Origin: Nocardioides albus
Lineage (GTDB): Bacteria; Actinomycetota; Actinomycetes; Propionibacteriales; Nocardioidaceae
Direction of reading: 5' to 3'
Assembly: GCF_014648255.1 (NCBI RefSeq)
Contig: NZ_BMQT01000006.1
Location: 248,001 to 312,000, forward strand
DNA length: 64,000 nt
The position numbers and the translations under genes were made by a program. A model generated the notes under the pieces. That model saw only the letters and a list, made by a program, of their open reading frames with translations. It was not told where the DNA came from and did not search any database. Below, piece by piece: positions 18,474 to 27,463 of this stretch. Every line of letters begins with the position of its first letter. Position 1 is the stretch's first letter.

Positions 18474-19309
18474 TGCGCACATGGAACCGGCGACGGGTGG
18501 CGAAGATCGCCATCCCGCTCGCGGCCTGGCTGATCGGCATCGTCTTCGTGATCCCGATCCTCTACATGGTGCTCACCTCGCTGCACCACCCACAGGACGC
18601 CCAGACCTATCCGCCGAGCTGGGGTGCGCCGCTGACGCTGGAGAACTACGCCGGCCTGTTCACCTCGGCGAGCCCGATCACACCGGCACTCATCAACTCG
18701 GTGATCACCAGCGTGCTCTCGACGCTGCTCGTGCTCGCCCTGGCGATCCCCGCGGCGTACGCCCTGGCGATCAGGCCGGTGAAGAAGTGGTCGGACGTCA
18801 TGTTCTTCTTCCTCTCGACCAAGATGCTGCCGATGGTCGCGGGCATCCTGCCGCTCTACCTGTTCACGACGAAGGTGATCAACATGCCCGACAACGTGAT
18901 CATCCTGATCCTGATCTACACCGCGATGAACCTTCCGATCGCGGTCTGGATGATGCGCTCGTTCCTGGTCGAGGTGCCACCCGCGATCATCGAGGCGGCC
19001 TCGATCGACGGCGCCAGCACGTTCCGCATCCTGACCCGCATCGTGGCCCCGATCGCCATGCCCGGGGTCGCCGCCACCTCGCTGATCTGCTTCATCTTCG
19101 CCTGGAACGAGCAGCTCTACGCCAAGGTGCTCACCTCGGTCGCGGCACAGACGGGCCCGGTCTACGTGAACACCCTGATCCAGACCGAGCACGCCTACCT
19201 GGCCGAGCTCGCCGCCGGCGCGACGCTGATCTCGCTGCCGGTGCTGATCGCCGGCTTCGCTGCCCAGGACAAGCTCGTCCAAGGCCTCTCCCTGGGGGCG
19301 GTCAAGTGA
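18473..19309 (+). CDS. polyol/sugar ABC transporter permease 2
   Basis: A 278-aa MalG/SmoG-type permease with six membrane segments and EAASIDGAST in the ATPase-docking loop (about 180-189). The ATG at 18473 overlaps the previous stop by one base; the frame open from 18191 is an artefact of the previous gene. No ATP-binding subunit gene follows, so a shared MsiK-like ATPase encoded elsewhere must energise the system (inference). Its last bases overlap the dehydrogenase start. Confidence 0.9.
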   Translation: MRTWNRRRVAKIAIPLAAWLIGIVFVIPILYMVLTSLHHPQDAQTYPPSWGAPLTLENYAGLFTSASPITPALINSVITSVLSTLLVLALAIPAAYALAIRPVKKWSDVMFFFLSTKMLPMVAGILPLYLFTTKVINMPDNVIILILIYTAMNLPIAVWMMRSFLVEVPPAIIEAASIDGASTFRILTRIVAPIAMPGVAATSLICFIFAWNEQLYAKVLTSVAAQTGPVYVNTLIQTEHAYLAELAAGATLISLPVLIAGFAAQDKLVQGLSLGAVK

Positions 19310-20799
19310 GCGGGCATCAGCGGGTACGCCAGCCGCGGCTGGCGACAGACAGGCTCGGCGAGCTCGCCGGCTCCGTTGCGGTCCCCACGTACGACCGGAC
19401 GGCCGTCACCCCGGGGATCGTGCATCTCGGGGTCGGTGGCTTCCACCGCGCCCACCAGGCGCGCTACGTCGACGACCTGCTGGCCTCGGGCGTCAGCGAC
19501 TGGGGCATCGTCGGCGTGGGGCTGATGCCCCAGGACGTACGCATGCGGGATGCTCTCGCCGCCCAGGACCACCTCTACACGCTCGTCGAGCGTGCCCCGG
19601 ACGGGGACGTCCGGGGTCGGGTGATCGGCTCGATCATCGACTACCTCTTCGCGCCCGACTCCCCCACGGCCGTGCTGGACCTGCTCACCGACCCACGGAT
19701 CCGGATCGTGTCGTTGACCATCACCGAGGGCGGCTACCACGTCAACCAGGCGACCGGCCGCTTCGACGCCTCCGACCCCGGCATCCAGGCGGACCTGCGG
19801 CCGGGTGCGGTGCCGTCGACGGCCTTCGGGTACGTCGTGGAGGCGTTGGCGCGTCGTCGTGCCGCCGGGGTGGCACCGTTCACGGTGATGTCGTGCGACA
19901 ACATCGCCGGAAACGGCGAGGTCGCCCGCGCGATGCTGTCCTCGTTCGCACGGTTGCGCGACCCGGCGCTCGGAGCCTGGATCGAGTCCGAGGTGGCCTT
20001 CCCGAGCTCGATGGTCGACCGGATCACCCCGGCCACCACCGATGTCGACATCGAGGAGGTCGGCTGGCGGTTCGGGATCGCGGACGCCTGGCCGGTGGTC
20101 AGCGAGCCGTTCACCCAGTGGGTGCTCGAGGACCACTTCCCCCGAGGCCGACCACCGTTCGAGCAGGCCGGCGTCGAGATGGTGCCGGACGTCGAGCCGT
20201 ACGAGCTGATGAAGCTGCGGCTCCTCAACGCCAGCCACCAGGCCCTGTGCTACCTCGGCTATCTCTCCGGCTACCGCTACGCCCACGAGGTCTGCGCCGA
20301 TCCGCTTTTCGTCGACTTCCTGCTCGGCTACATGTCACAGGAGGGCACCCCGACGCTGCCTCCGGTGCCTGGCGTGGATCTGGCGGCCTACCAGCAGGAG
20401 CTGGTCTCCCGCTTCGCCAACCCTCACATCCGCGACACCCTGGCCCGGCTGTGTGCCGAGAGCTCCGACCGGATCCCCAAATGGCTCGTACCCGTCATCT
20501 CGGCTCAGCTCGCCTCCGGCGGCTCGGTGCGCCGTTCGGCGCTCGTCGTCGCTTCCTGGGCCCGCTACGCCGAGGGGGTCGACGAGCAGGGATCCCCCAT
20601 CGACATCGTCGACCGGCGCCGGGCCGAGGTGATGAGCCGTGCGATGGCCCATCGCGAGGATCCCCTCGCCTTCCTCCGCGACCCCGACCTCTTCGGCGAC
20701 CTCGTCGACTCCCCTGAGTTCACCGAGCCGTACGCCGAGGCGCTGGCGTCGTTGCACGCGGTCGGGGCGCGGAAGACCCTCGAGTCCTGGGAGACCTGA
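19306..20799 (+). CDS. mannitol dehydrogenase-family polyol dehydrogenase
   Basis: A 497-aa long-chain NAD(P)-dependent polyol dehydrogenase (mannitol, arabinitol, fructuronate type). The Rossmann start is IVHLGVGGFHRAHQARY, and the family catalytic signature K-x4-N-x2-H is KLRLLNASH (about 306-314). GTG at 19306 overlaps the permease stop by four bases (GTGA), so it ends the operon as its catabolic enzyme, oxidising the imported polyol to a ketose. No ketose kinase is adjacent, so the product must enter metabolism via genes elsewhere. The substrate cannot be fixed from sequence. Confidence 0.9.
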   Translation: MSGHQRVRQPRLATDRLGELAGSVAVPTYDRTAVTPGIVHLGVGGFHRAHQARYVDDLLASGVSDWGIVGVGLMPQDVRMRDALAAQDHLYTLVERAPDGDVRGRVIGSIIDYLFAPDSPTAVLDLLTDPRIRIVSLTITEGGYHVNQATGRFDASDPGIQADLRPGAVPSTAFGYVVEALARRRAAGVAPFTVMSCDNIAGNGEVARAMLSSFARLRDPALGAWIESEVAFPSSMVDRITPATTDVDIEEVGWRFGIADAWPVVSEPFTQWVLEDHFPRGRPPFEQAGVEMVPDVEPYELMKLRLLNASHQALCYLGYLSGYRYAHEVCADPLFVDFLLGYMSQEGTPTLPPVPGVDLAAYQQELVSRFANPHIRDTLARLCAESSDRIPKWLVPVISAQLASGGSVRRSALVVASWARYAEGVDEQGSPIDIVDRRRAEVMSRAMAHREDPLAFLRDPDLFGDLVDSPEFTEPYAEALASLHAVGARKTLESWET

Positions 20800-20815
20800 C
20801 ACACAGTTCGTGTGG

Positions 20816-20902
20816 TCTGGGCAGGGCGGCGCCGAATTGGGGTTGAACCGTGTGCATCGATGCACCAGGTTGATCCCATCCCGGGCAACCGACCTGCCCA
20901 GA
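20816..20902. promoter_or_regulatory. large palindromic element before the AbiEi-type gene
   Basis: The 14-bp perfect palindrome GTGCATCGATGCAC (20852-20865) is flanked by AACC and GGTT (20846-20849, 20868-20871). Ten-base arms TCTGGGCAGG and CCTGCCCAGA enclose it (20816-20825, 20893-20902). It could terminate the polyol operon, act as an operator for the next gene (starting at 20924), or both. Confidence 0.6.
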
Positions 20903-20923
20903 CGCCGAACCTCGAGGTGAACC

Positions 20924-21823
20924 GTGTGCGCCGCGCCCGCCCTGACAGATGTCCTCCGCGTACGCGGCGGGGCCACCACCCGCAAGGAGCTGCTCGACCT
21001 GGGCCTCCGCAACGAGCTCGACACGGCTCTGTCTGCCGGGCAAGCCGTCGCGCTCACCGGTGCCCGCGTGGCACTTCCCGGGCTCCCCGACGACAAGTCG
21101 GCGGCACTCGCAATCGGAGGTGTCGTCTCCGGTCTCAGCGCCGCGCGTGTGTGGGGCTGGTCACTCAAGCACGAGCCCACCAAGATCGAGGTGACCGTGC
21201 CGCGCAACAGCTCGCGCAAGGCGCGACCAGGTGTGGTCGTACGCCGCCGCGATCTGCCCAGCGACGCCGTCGGCCCAGGCGCGATCACTTCCCGCGCCCG
21301 GACCGTCGCGGACTGCGCCCGGCAGCTCCCGTTCGACGAGGCGCTGTGCATCGCCGACTCCGCGCTGCGGGACGGCTTGGTCACTGGCCTGACCCGCCGC
21401 GACCTGATCGCCGAGGCAGAGGCCCTGCCTCGGACCGGGCGACAGCGTGCGTTGGACGTCATCGCCGTCGCCGACCAGCGGGCAGCGAACGCATTCGAGT
21501 CGGTGACGCGGGCGATCGTGCTGCCGATCGCAGGGCTCTCGGTCACGCCCCAGGGCGACCTGGGCTTCAGCGATGCCGGCGCAGAGCAATACGGAGACCT
21601 CGTCGATGCCCGCCTACAGCTTCTCATCGAGTGCGAGTCGTGGGCCTACCACTCCGGCGAAGAACCGTTCCGGCGCGACATCCGCCGCTACACCGACCTC
21701 GTCGCGCGTGGCTGGACCGTCCTCCGCTTCGTCTGGGAGGACGTCATGCAGAGACCGGAGTACGTACGCAGGCAGGTCGAACGGGTCGTCACCCGGCTCA
21801 GCACGACGGCACGGCTGCGGTAA
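20924..21823 (+). CDS. AbiEi-like antitoxin / DUF559-type protein
   Basis: A 299-aa protein of a common actinobacterial orphan family. An N-terminal winged-helix region (about 1-60, TTRKELLDLGL) resembles AbiEi antitoxins. The C-terminus looks like a Vsr/DUF559 nuclease-fold segment with LVDARLQLLIECES, then AYHSGE, DIRRYTDL and GWTVLRFVWEDV (about 226-285). The role is unknown; AbiEi proteins usually autorepress and pair with a nucleotidyltransferase toxin, but none is nearby. GTG at 20924 is the chosen start; no strong ribosome site is present. Palindromes flank the gene. Confidence 0.65.
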   Translation: MCAAPALTDVLRVRGGATTRKELLDLGLRNELDTALSAGQAVALTGARVALPGLPDDKSAALAIGGVVSGLSAARVWGWSLKHEPTKIEVTVPRNSSRKARPGVVVRRRDLPSDAVGPGAITSRARTVADCARQLPFDEALCIADSALRDGLVTGLTRRDLIAEAEALPRTGRQRALDVIAVADQRAANAFESVTRAIVLPIAGLSVTPQGDLGFSDAGAEQYGDLVDARLQLLIECESWAYHSGEEPFRRDIRRYTDLVARGWTVLRFVWEDVMQRPEYVRRQVERVVTRLSTTARLR

Positions 21824-22225
21824 ACCTGCATCACACCACGTCAAGCAAGTCGTCGACCGACTTCGAACCTCTGCACCCGGGCGATACTCCTCCCGGGAGG
21901 TACCTCACGCAGATGCTGGGTCAGCATCTTCTCGCTGACGCCGGGCAGGCCGCGGCTCAGCTCGGCGAGGCGGCGTACGCCATGGGTCCGAGGTCCCACA
22001 GGATCAGCCCGTTCCACTTGCACGTGGAGTCAACCGTCGCGCCGTTGAGCGGTGATACCCGAGCGCATCGGGCGAACCCGTGTGTATCAACGCACACATG
22101 GCGCGCCTCTCCTCTATGAGCCGCTCCGCAGAAAGAGGCCCTGCGACCCGAACTGTGTGCATCGGCCACAAGACCGGTCGTGGTCTTGAGCCCGTGGCCT
22201 GAGAAACCCGAGTGGCGAAGCACAG
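21824..22225. other. intergenic region with repeated GTGTGyATC motifs
   Basis: 402 bases without a convincing gene. Motifs related to the upstream palindrome recur: GTGTGTATCAACGCACAC at about 22080-22097 and GTGTGCATCGGCCAC at about 22156-22170. They may be part of a repeat family associated with the preceding gene. Confidence 0.5.
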
Positions 22226-22269
22226 CACGATGCCCCGGCGTCCGCTGGAGCGGACACCGGGGCATCGTG
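22226..22269. terminator. hairpin downstream of rne
   Basis: The 21-base arms at 22226-22246 and 22249-22269 match at 20 positions (CACGATGCCCCGG arm start) with only GG between them. It begins seven bases beyond the rne stop. No T-run follows, as often in actinobacteria. Confidence 0.8.
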
Positions 22270-22275
22270 GTTGGG

Positions 22276-25200
22276 TCAGCTGTCCTCAGACTGCGTGGTG
22301 TCGCGGCTCGCGCCGCCACGGGTGCGGGTCACGACCTTCGGCGCCGGGGCCGAGGTGGTGCCGTTGCTGATGACCGGCGCCTCGGACTTGGTCGCGGTCA
22401 TCACCGTGCCCTCGCCGGTGCTCACGACCTCGCGGCGGGCTCCGCGGCGCTGCCGGGTGACCACCTTCGGCTTGGAGTCGATGGGCTCGGCCTTCACCGG
22501 CTCCACCTCGACTGCCTCGGGCTCGGTCGTCTCGGGCTCGACCGGAGCCACGGGGGCAGGCTTCTCTTCAGAGACCGGCTCAGCGGCGACCGGCTCAGCG
22601 GGCGCCGGCTCCGACGCCACCGGCTCCGGCTTCGGCTCCTTGACGGACGAGCTGCCGACGACGGCAGCCAGGACCGGGCGACCGGTCGTGGCGGCGCGGC
22701 GGGTGCGCGTACGGGTGGTGACCTTGGGAGGCTCCGGGTCCGCAGCGGGCTCGACCGGGGTCTCAGCCGGCGCCTCAGCCTTGGTCTCGGTCGTGGGCTC
22801 GGCCGGAGCCGAGGCCTTGGACCGGCGAGAACGCGAGCGCGTGGTGACCTTCGGCGCCTCGACCTCCTCGGGCGTGGCCTCGACGGGCTCGGCGGTCTCG
22901 ACGGGCTCGACAGTCTCGGCGGTCTCGGCCACCGTGGGCTCGGCCGGCTTCGAGGCCTTGGACCGGCGAGAACGCGAACGGGTCGTGACCTTCGGCGCCT
23001 CCGGGTCGACGACCGGGGCAGGCTCGGCGGCCTCCGCCTCGGGCGCAGGCTCGGCCACCGGGGCGGCATCGGTGTGCGCGACCATGGCGGCGAACTCGGC
23101 AGGCGACGGCGTCTTGGCGGACTCCTCGACAGTCTCGCTGCCGGTCTCGTCCTTGCCCTTGCCCTTGCCGCCACGACCACCGCGACGGCGCGAGCGCGGC
23201 TCGTCGGGCGCGACGCCGGACGACTTGCCGGCCTCGACCGGGTGCTCGTGGATCACGAGACCGCGCCCGGCGCAGGCGTCACAGTTCTCGGAGAACGCCT
23301 CGAGCAGACCGGTGCCGATCCGCTTACGAGTCATCTGCACCAGGCCCAGCGAGGTGACCTCGGCGACCTGGTGACGGGTACGGTCGCGGCCCAGGCACTC
23401 GACCAGGCGACGGAGCACCAGGTCACGGTTGGACTCGAGGACCATGTCGATGAAGTCGACGACAATGATGCCGCCGATATCGCGCAGCCGGAGCTGGCGC
23501 ACCATCTCCTCGGCCGCCTCGAGGTTGTTCTTGGTGACCGTCTCCTCGAGGTTGCCGCCGGAGCCGGTGAACTTGCCGGTGTTGACGTCGACGACGGTCA
23601 TCGCCTCGGTGCGGTCGATGATCAGCGAGCCACCCGATGGCAGCCAGACCTTGCGGTCCAGGCCCTTCGCGATCTGCTCGTCGATCCGGTACGCGGCGAA
23701 GGCGTCGACCTCGCCGTCGTACTTCTCCACCCGCTCCTCGAGGTCGGGAGCCACCGACTGGACGTAGTCCTTGACGGTCTCCCACGACGAGTCGCCGGCG
23801 ATGACGAGCTTGGCGAAGTCCTCGGTGAAGAGGTCGCGGACGACCTTCAAGGTCAAGTCGGGCTCGCCGTAGAGAAGCTGCGGCGCATTGCCGCCCGCCT
23901 TCTTCTCGATGTCTTCCCAGCGGGCCTTGAGGCGCTCGACGTCGCGGGTCAGCTCGTCCTCGGCGGCGCCCTCCGCGGCGGTGCGTACGATCACGCCGGC
24001 CGTGTCGGGGACGATCTCCTTCAGGAGGGTCTTGAGGCGGTTGCGCTCGGTGTCGGGCAGCTTGCGGGAGATGCCAGAGGTGGTGCCGTCGGGCACGTAG
24101 ACCAGGAATCGGCCGGCCAGCGAGATCTGCGAGGTCAGGCGGGCGCCCTTGTGGCCGATCGGATCCTTCGTCACCTGGACGAGCACCTTCTGGCCGGAGG
24201 TCAGCACCGACTCGATCTTGCGGGGCTGGCCCTCCTTCCAGCCGAGCGAGGCCCAGTTGACCTCACCGGCGTAGAGGACGGCGTTGCGGCCCTTGCCGAT
24301 GTCGATGAAGGCGGCCTCCATCGAGGGAAGCACGTTCTGGACGCGGCCGAGGTAGACGTTGCCGATCAGGCTGGTCTGCGACTCGCGGGCGACGTAGTGC
24401 TCCACGAGCACCTTGTCCTCGAGCACCGCGATCTGGGTGAGGTCCTCGCGCTCACGGATCACCATGACCCGCTCGACCGACTCACGGCGGGCCAGGAACT
24501 CGGCCTCGCTCACGATCGGGGCGCGACGACGACCGGCCTCGCGGCCCTCGCGGCGGCGCTGCTTCTTGGCCTCGAGACGGGTCGAGCCCGCCAGCGCGGT
24601 GATCTGGTCGTCGCCGGTGCGGCTCTGACGGACCCGGGTGACGGTGTTCTCCGGATCGTCCCCGGCGTCACCGGAAGCCTCGCCGGCCCGACGACGACGG
24701 CGACGACGACGGGAGGTGCCGCCCTCGCCCTGCTGCTCGGCGTCGGAGTCCTTACCGGACTCTTCGTTGTCGGTCTCGGAGTCCTCGGACTTGCTGTCGG
24801 AGTCGGCGTCGGGACCGTCGTCACCGTTGGCACCCTTGCGACGGCGACGGCCGCCACGGCGACGACGGCGACGGCCGTTGCCGCCACCCTCACCATCGTC
24901 GGCGGAGCTCTCGTCGGACTCGGTCTCGGCCTCGGTGTCAGACCCGGTGTCTGTGTCGGTGGCGGTCTCGGACTCGGCGGCAGGCTCGGCCTGCTCCTCG
25001 TCTGCGGACTTCTCCTCGGCCGGCGCTGCGCTGCGGCCGTTGCGCCTGCGGGAGCGGGCCGGAGCCTTCTCCGTGGCGGGCTCGACGGCGACCTCAGCGG
25101 CGACCTCAGCGGCGGGCTCAGCAGCCGGCTCGGCGGTCTGCTGCTCGTCCACCGCGGGCGTCTCGGCGGCCTGGACAGGCTCCGCGACGGGCTTCGGCTC

Positions 25201-25815
25201 GGCCGTCTTACGGGTGCGGCGCCGGGTGGTCGTCTTCGTCGGCGGCTGGAACAACACCGCGGGAGCCACCGGACCGGCCTGCTCGGCCTCGGTCGCCTCG
25301 TCGGTCTCGTCGGTCTCGTCGGCCACAGGGGCCCCGACGGGCTCGACGACCGGAGCGGCCTTCTTGGCGGTGGACTTCTTCGCGGCTGCCTTCTTGGCAG
25401 TGGTCTTCTTCGCCGCGGTCTTCTTGGCCGGAGCCTCGGCGGGAGTCTCGGGGGTCTCGGTCGCCGGGGCAGCGGCCTCGGCGGCGGTCTCGACCTCGGC
25501 CGGCGCCGGAGCGGCGACCTTCTTGGTCGTACGCTTGCGGGTCGTCTTCTTCGCCGCGGTCTTCTTCGCCGGCGCCTCAGCGTTCTCGGCGGTCTCAGCG
25601 GCCTCGTCGGCGGGAGCCTCGACGGCCTCCGCCGGAGCAGCGGCCTTCTTGGTGGTGCGCTTGCGCGTGGTCTTCTTCGCCGCGGTCTTCTTCGCCGGAG
25701 CAGTCTCGCCGGTCGCTTCCGCGTCGGTCGTGGGGGTGGTGGGGGTGTCGGACACCGGAGCCTGCGCCGATTCAGCGCCGTTCTCGGGGTTCTCGACAGT
25801 GGTCTCGTCGGCCAT
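22276..25815 (-). CDS. rne: ribonuclease E/G
   Basis: A 1179-aa endoribonuclease for RNA decay and rRNA/tRNA processing. The catalytic core occupies about 445-865: S1 part with IGNVYLGRVQNVLPSMEAAF, the DNase-I-like part with VVDVNTGKF and GGIIVVDFIDM (metal-binding Asp), and CDACAGRG (zinc link). The N-terminal 440 residues are Ala/Lys/Glu-rich with repeated KKTAAKKTTRKRTTKK blocks; the C-terminal tail has five PKVxTRxRxxR repeats. These tails are probably disordered and scaffold RNA or degradosome partners. ATG 25815 follows GAGGAG; the upstream extension is not coding. Confidence 0.95.
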   Translation of the reverse strand: MADETTVENPENGAESAQAPVSDTPTTPTTDAEATGETAPAKKTAAKKTTRKRTTKKAAAPAEAVEAPADEAAETAENAEAPAKKTAAKKTTRKRTTKKVAAPAPAEVETAAEAAAPATETPETPAEAPAKKTAAKKTTAKKAAAKKSTAKKAAPVVEPVGAPVADETDETDEATEAEQAGPVAPAVLFQPPTKTTTRRRTRKTAEPKPVAEPVQAAETPAVDEQQTAEPAAEPAAEVAAEVAVEPATEKAPARSRRRNGRSAAPAEEKSADEEQAEPAAESETATDTDTGSDTEAETESDESSADDGEGGGNGRRRRRRGGRRRRKGANGDDGPDADSDSKSEDSETDNEESGKDSDAEQQGEGGTSRRRRRRRRAGEASGDAGDDPENTVTRVRQSRTGDDQITALAGSTRLEAKKQRRREGREAGRRRAPIVSEAEFLARRESVERVMVIREREDLTQIAVLEDKVLVEHYVARESQTSLIGNVYLGRVQNVLPSMEAAFIDIGKGRNAVLYAGEVNWASLGWKEGQPRKIESVLTSGQKVLVQVTKDPIGHKGARLTSQISLAGRFLVYVPDGTTSGISRKLPDTERNRLKTLLKEIVPDTAGVIVRTAAEGAAEDELTRDVERLKARWEDIEKKAGGNAPQLLYGEPDLTLKVVRDLFTEDFAKLVIAGDSSWETVKDYVQSVAPDLEERVEKYDGEVDAFAAYRIDEQIAKGLDRKVWLPSGGSLIIDRTEAMTVVDVNTGKFTGSGGNLEETVTKNNLEAAEEMVRQLRLRDIGGIIVVDFIDMVLESNRDLVLRRLVECLGRDRTRHQVAEVTSLGLVQMTRKRIGTGLLEAFSENCDACAGRGLVIHEHPVEAGKSSGVAPDEPRSRRRGGRGGKGKGKDETGSETVEESAKTPSPAEFAAMVAHTDAAPVAEPAPEAEAAEPAPVVDPEAPKVTTRSRSRRSKASKPAEPTVAETAETVEPVETAEPVEATPEEVEAPKVTTRSRSRRSKASAPAEPTTETKAEAPAETPVEPAADPEPPKVTTRTRTRRAATTGRPVLAAVVGSSSVKEPKPEPVASEPAPAEPVAAEPVSEEKPAPVAPVEPETTEPEAVEVEPVKAEPIDSKPKVVTRQRRGARREVVSTGEGTVMTATKSEAPVISNGTTSAPAPKVVTRTRGGASRDTTQSEDS

Positions 25816-26227
25816 GCCGTTCTCCTCATCCAGCACCTTCACAGGTGCCGGATAGTCAGGTGCCGGGAAACGGGCGCTGCGCAGTATCGATCTTTGTTCC
25901 ACGTAGCAGCCGCGTCGCGGCGCAAAGCTTGTCAGGGCGGCGGCATCCTCCGCAGCGGTGCGTCACAAGCGGCGGTTCGTCACCTGCCGCGGTCGCTCGG
26001 CCGTCCGGGACCTTCCCGGGCGAGTCGCTCTCACTGACCTGCTAGGCCTGCGTCGCGGTCTGGTGACGCCCTACCTCCTGCGTGCCGGAGTGCGGCCCCG
26101 GAGGACCCACGCCGGCGAGGCGTCGTCGGACTTTTCATTCCTCGGGTCGGGCCCGAATGAATGAGCAGTCGTCTCGGAGTATCGCATACACCCTGTCGAC
26201 AGACCGATATCCGGACATCAACAAGGC
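25816..26227. other. 412-bp region upstream of rne
   Basis: No gene seen. It must hold the rne promoter and probably a long 5' leader. An imperfect inverted repeat (TCATTC and CGGG pairing with CCCG and AATGA, 26135-26160) lies about 320 bp before the start. Several small open frames here lack ribosome sites and are rejected. Confidence 0.5.
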
Positions 26228-27424
26228 TCAGGGAAGCACGGCTTCTTTCATCTGGCGCGACTTGTAGACATTCACGATCAGAACGCCGTCGAGCCACTCG
26301 GTGAGCCGCTCGGCCTCGACCGCCAACGCCTTCCGCCCGGCATCGCCGATGTCGTGGCGGACGATCGGCTGCACCCGGCCGTCCTCGGCCTGCGCCCACG
26401 CCCCCACGATCCGGCCGTCCCACCAGGCGGTGTTGCCGGCGTTGCCGTTGGAGTCGAAGAGGTACGCCACATCCTCCGCGTCCAGATAGAACCCGCGTTC
26501 CTTCCAGCCCATGACGGTGGGGTCGAGAGTGGGCAACAGCGCGGCCCACGGCTCGACCTCGGGCTCGGGCGAGGTGGCGATCGGATCCTCCGGGAGCACC
26601 CATCCGGTGCCTCCGCCCTCGAGCCCGACCTGCACGGCCCCGACCGCGGCGAGCGCGGCGCGTGTCGCCGACTTCGTGGAGCCGAGCCACCAGACCAGGT
26701 CGGTCTCGGTGCCCGGACCGAAGGTCCCCAGCCAGCTGCGTACGAGGGTTGCGTACCCCTCCGCGGCAGGAGACGGAGCGGGCATCTCACCCAACCACGT
26801 CTCCGCCAGAGTCCAGGTCGGCTTGTTCAGCCGCCAGTGGCCGATGTTGTTCGCCCGCATCAGTCGCCCCTGCGCGGCGAGAGTGCCGATCACCCAGCGC
26901 CCGATCGCGAACTCGCCACCCCACTTCTTGTCCGGCGCTCCCATCCGGAACCGGAGGTCGAGCTCCGGCACCAGCTCACGCAGCTGCGCCGTCGTCCGCG
27001 GCACTCCGTCTGCGAGCGCCGCCAGGGTCGCCGCGTACGCCTTCTCGATCCAGCCGTCCTGGTCCGCCTCGATGCCACCCGCGGTCAGCCACTTGTGGAG
27101 GTTCTTCTCCTCCTGAGCCGCCACCCGGGCCGAGGCGCTGCCCCAGGCCGCCGGGACCAGGTCACGCGGAAAGGCGAAGAGCGTACGCCGCATCGCCAGC
27201 TGCTTGACCAGCGACCGCTCCTCGTAGAGCGCCCGCTCGACGTCCTCGACCCGGAGGTCGTGCACCCGCGCGTGCAGCGCGAGGTGGACCGTGGCCGCCT
27301 CGGTCGCGTGCCAGGCGGTCATCGCCTGCGTCGCGGCGGCCACGTCGGCGTACCTGAGGGCGGGGGCGAGCCCGTGCCGGCGGGCCAGCCTCGCCCGGCG
27401 TTCGCGGTCGGTGACCGTTCTCAT
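26228..27424 (-). CDS. winged-helix DNA-binding (HTH_42) protein, AlkZ-related
   Basis: A 398-aa protein of the HTH_42 superfamily: tandem winged-helix domains with the family motif SLVKQLAMRRTLFAF near residue 70. Relatives include the AlkZ/YcaQ DNA glycosylases, and many actinobacterial paralogues of unknown role. Whether the glycosylase residues are present was not established. Start ATG 27424 was chosen over the GTG at 27445; GAGAG lies eight bases before it. It ends 412 bp before rne in the same direction. Confidence 0.75.
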   Translation of the reverse strand: MRTVTDRERRARLARRHGLAPALRYADVAAATQAMTAWHATEAATVHLALHARVHDLRVEDVERALYEERSLVKQLAMRRTLFAFPRDLVPAAWGSASARVAAQEEKNLHKWLTAGGIEADQDGWIEKAYAATLAALADGVPRTTAQLRELVPELDLRFRMGAPDKKWGGEFAIGRWVIGTLAAQGRLMRANNIGHWRLNKPTWTLAETWLGEMPAPSPAAEGYATLVRSWLGTFGPGTETDLVWWLGSTKSATRAALAAVGAVQVGLEGGGTGWVLPEDPIATSPEPEVEPWAALLPTLDPTVMGWKERGFYLDAEDVAYLFDSNGNAGNTAWWDGRIVGAWAQAEDGRVQPIVRHDIGDAGRKALAVEAERLTEWLDGVLIVNVYKSRQMKEAVLP

Positions 27425-27463
27425 CGGCACAGCTCTCGTCGGCACAGCCTCATCGAAGGCAGG

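Noticed and set aside
22180-26037. 1285-codon open frame antisense to rne
   Set aside because: The product is Gly/Leu/Arg low complexity and mirrors rne codon bias; high-GC genes leave such frames open.
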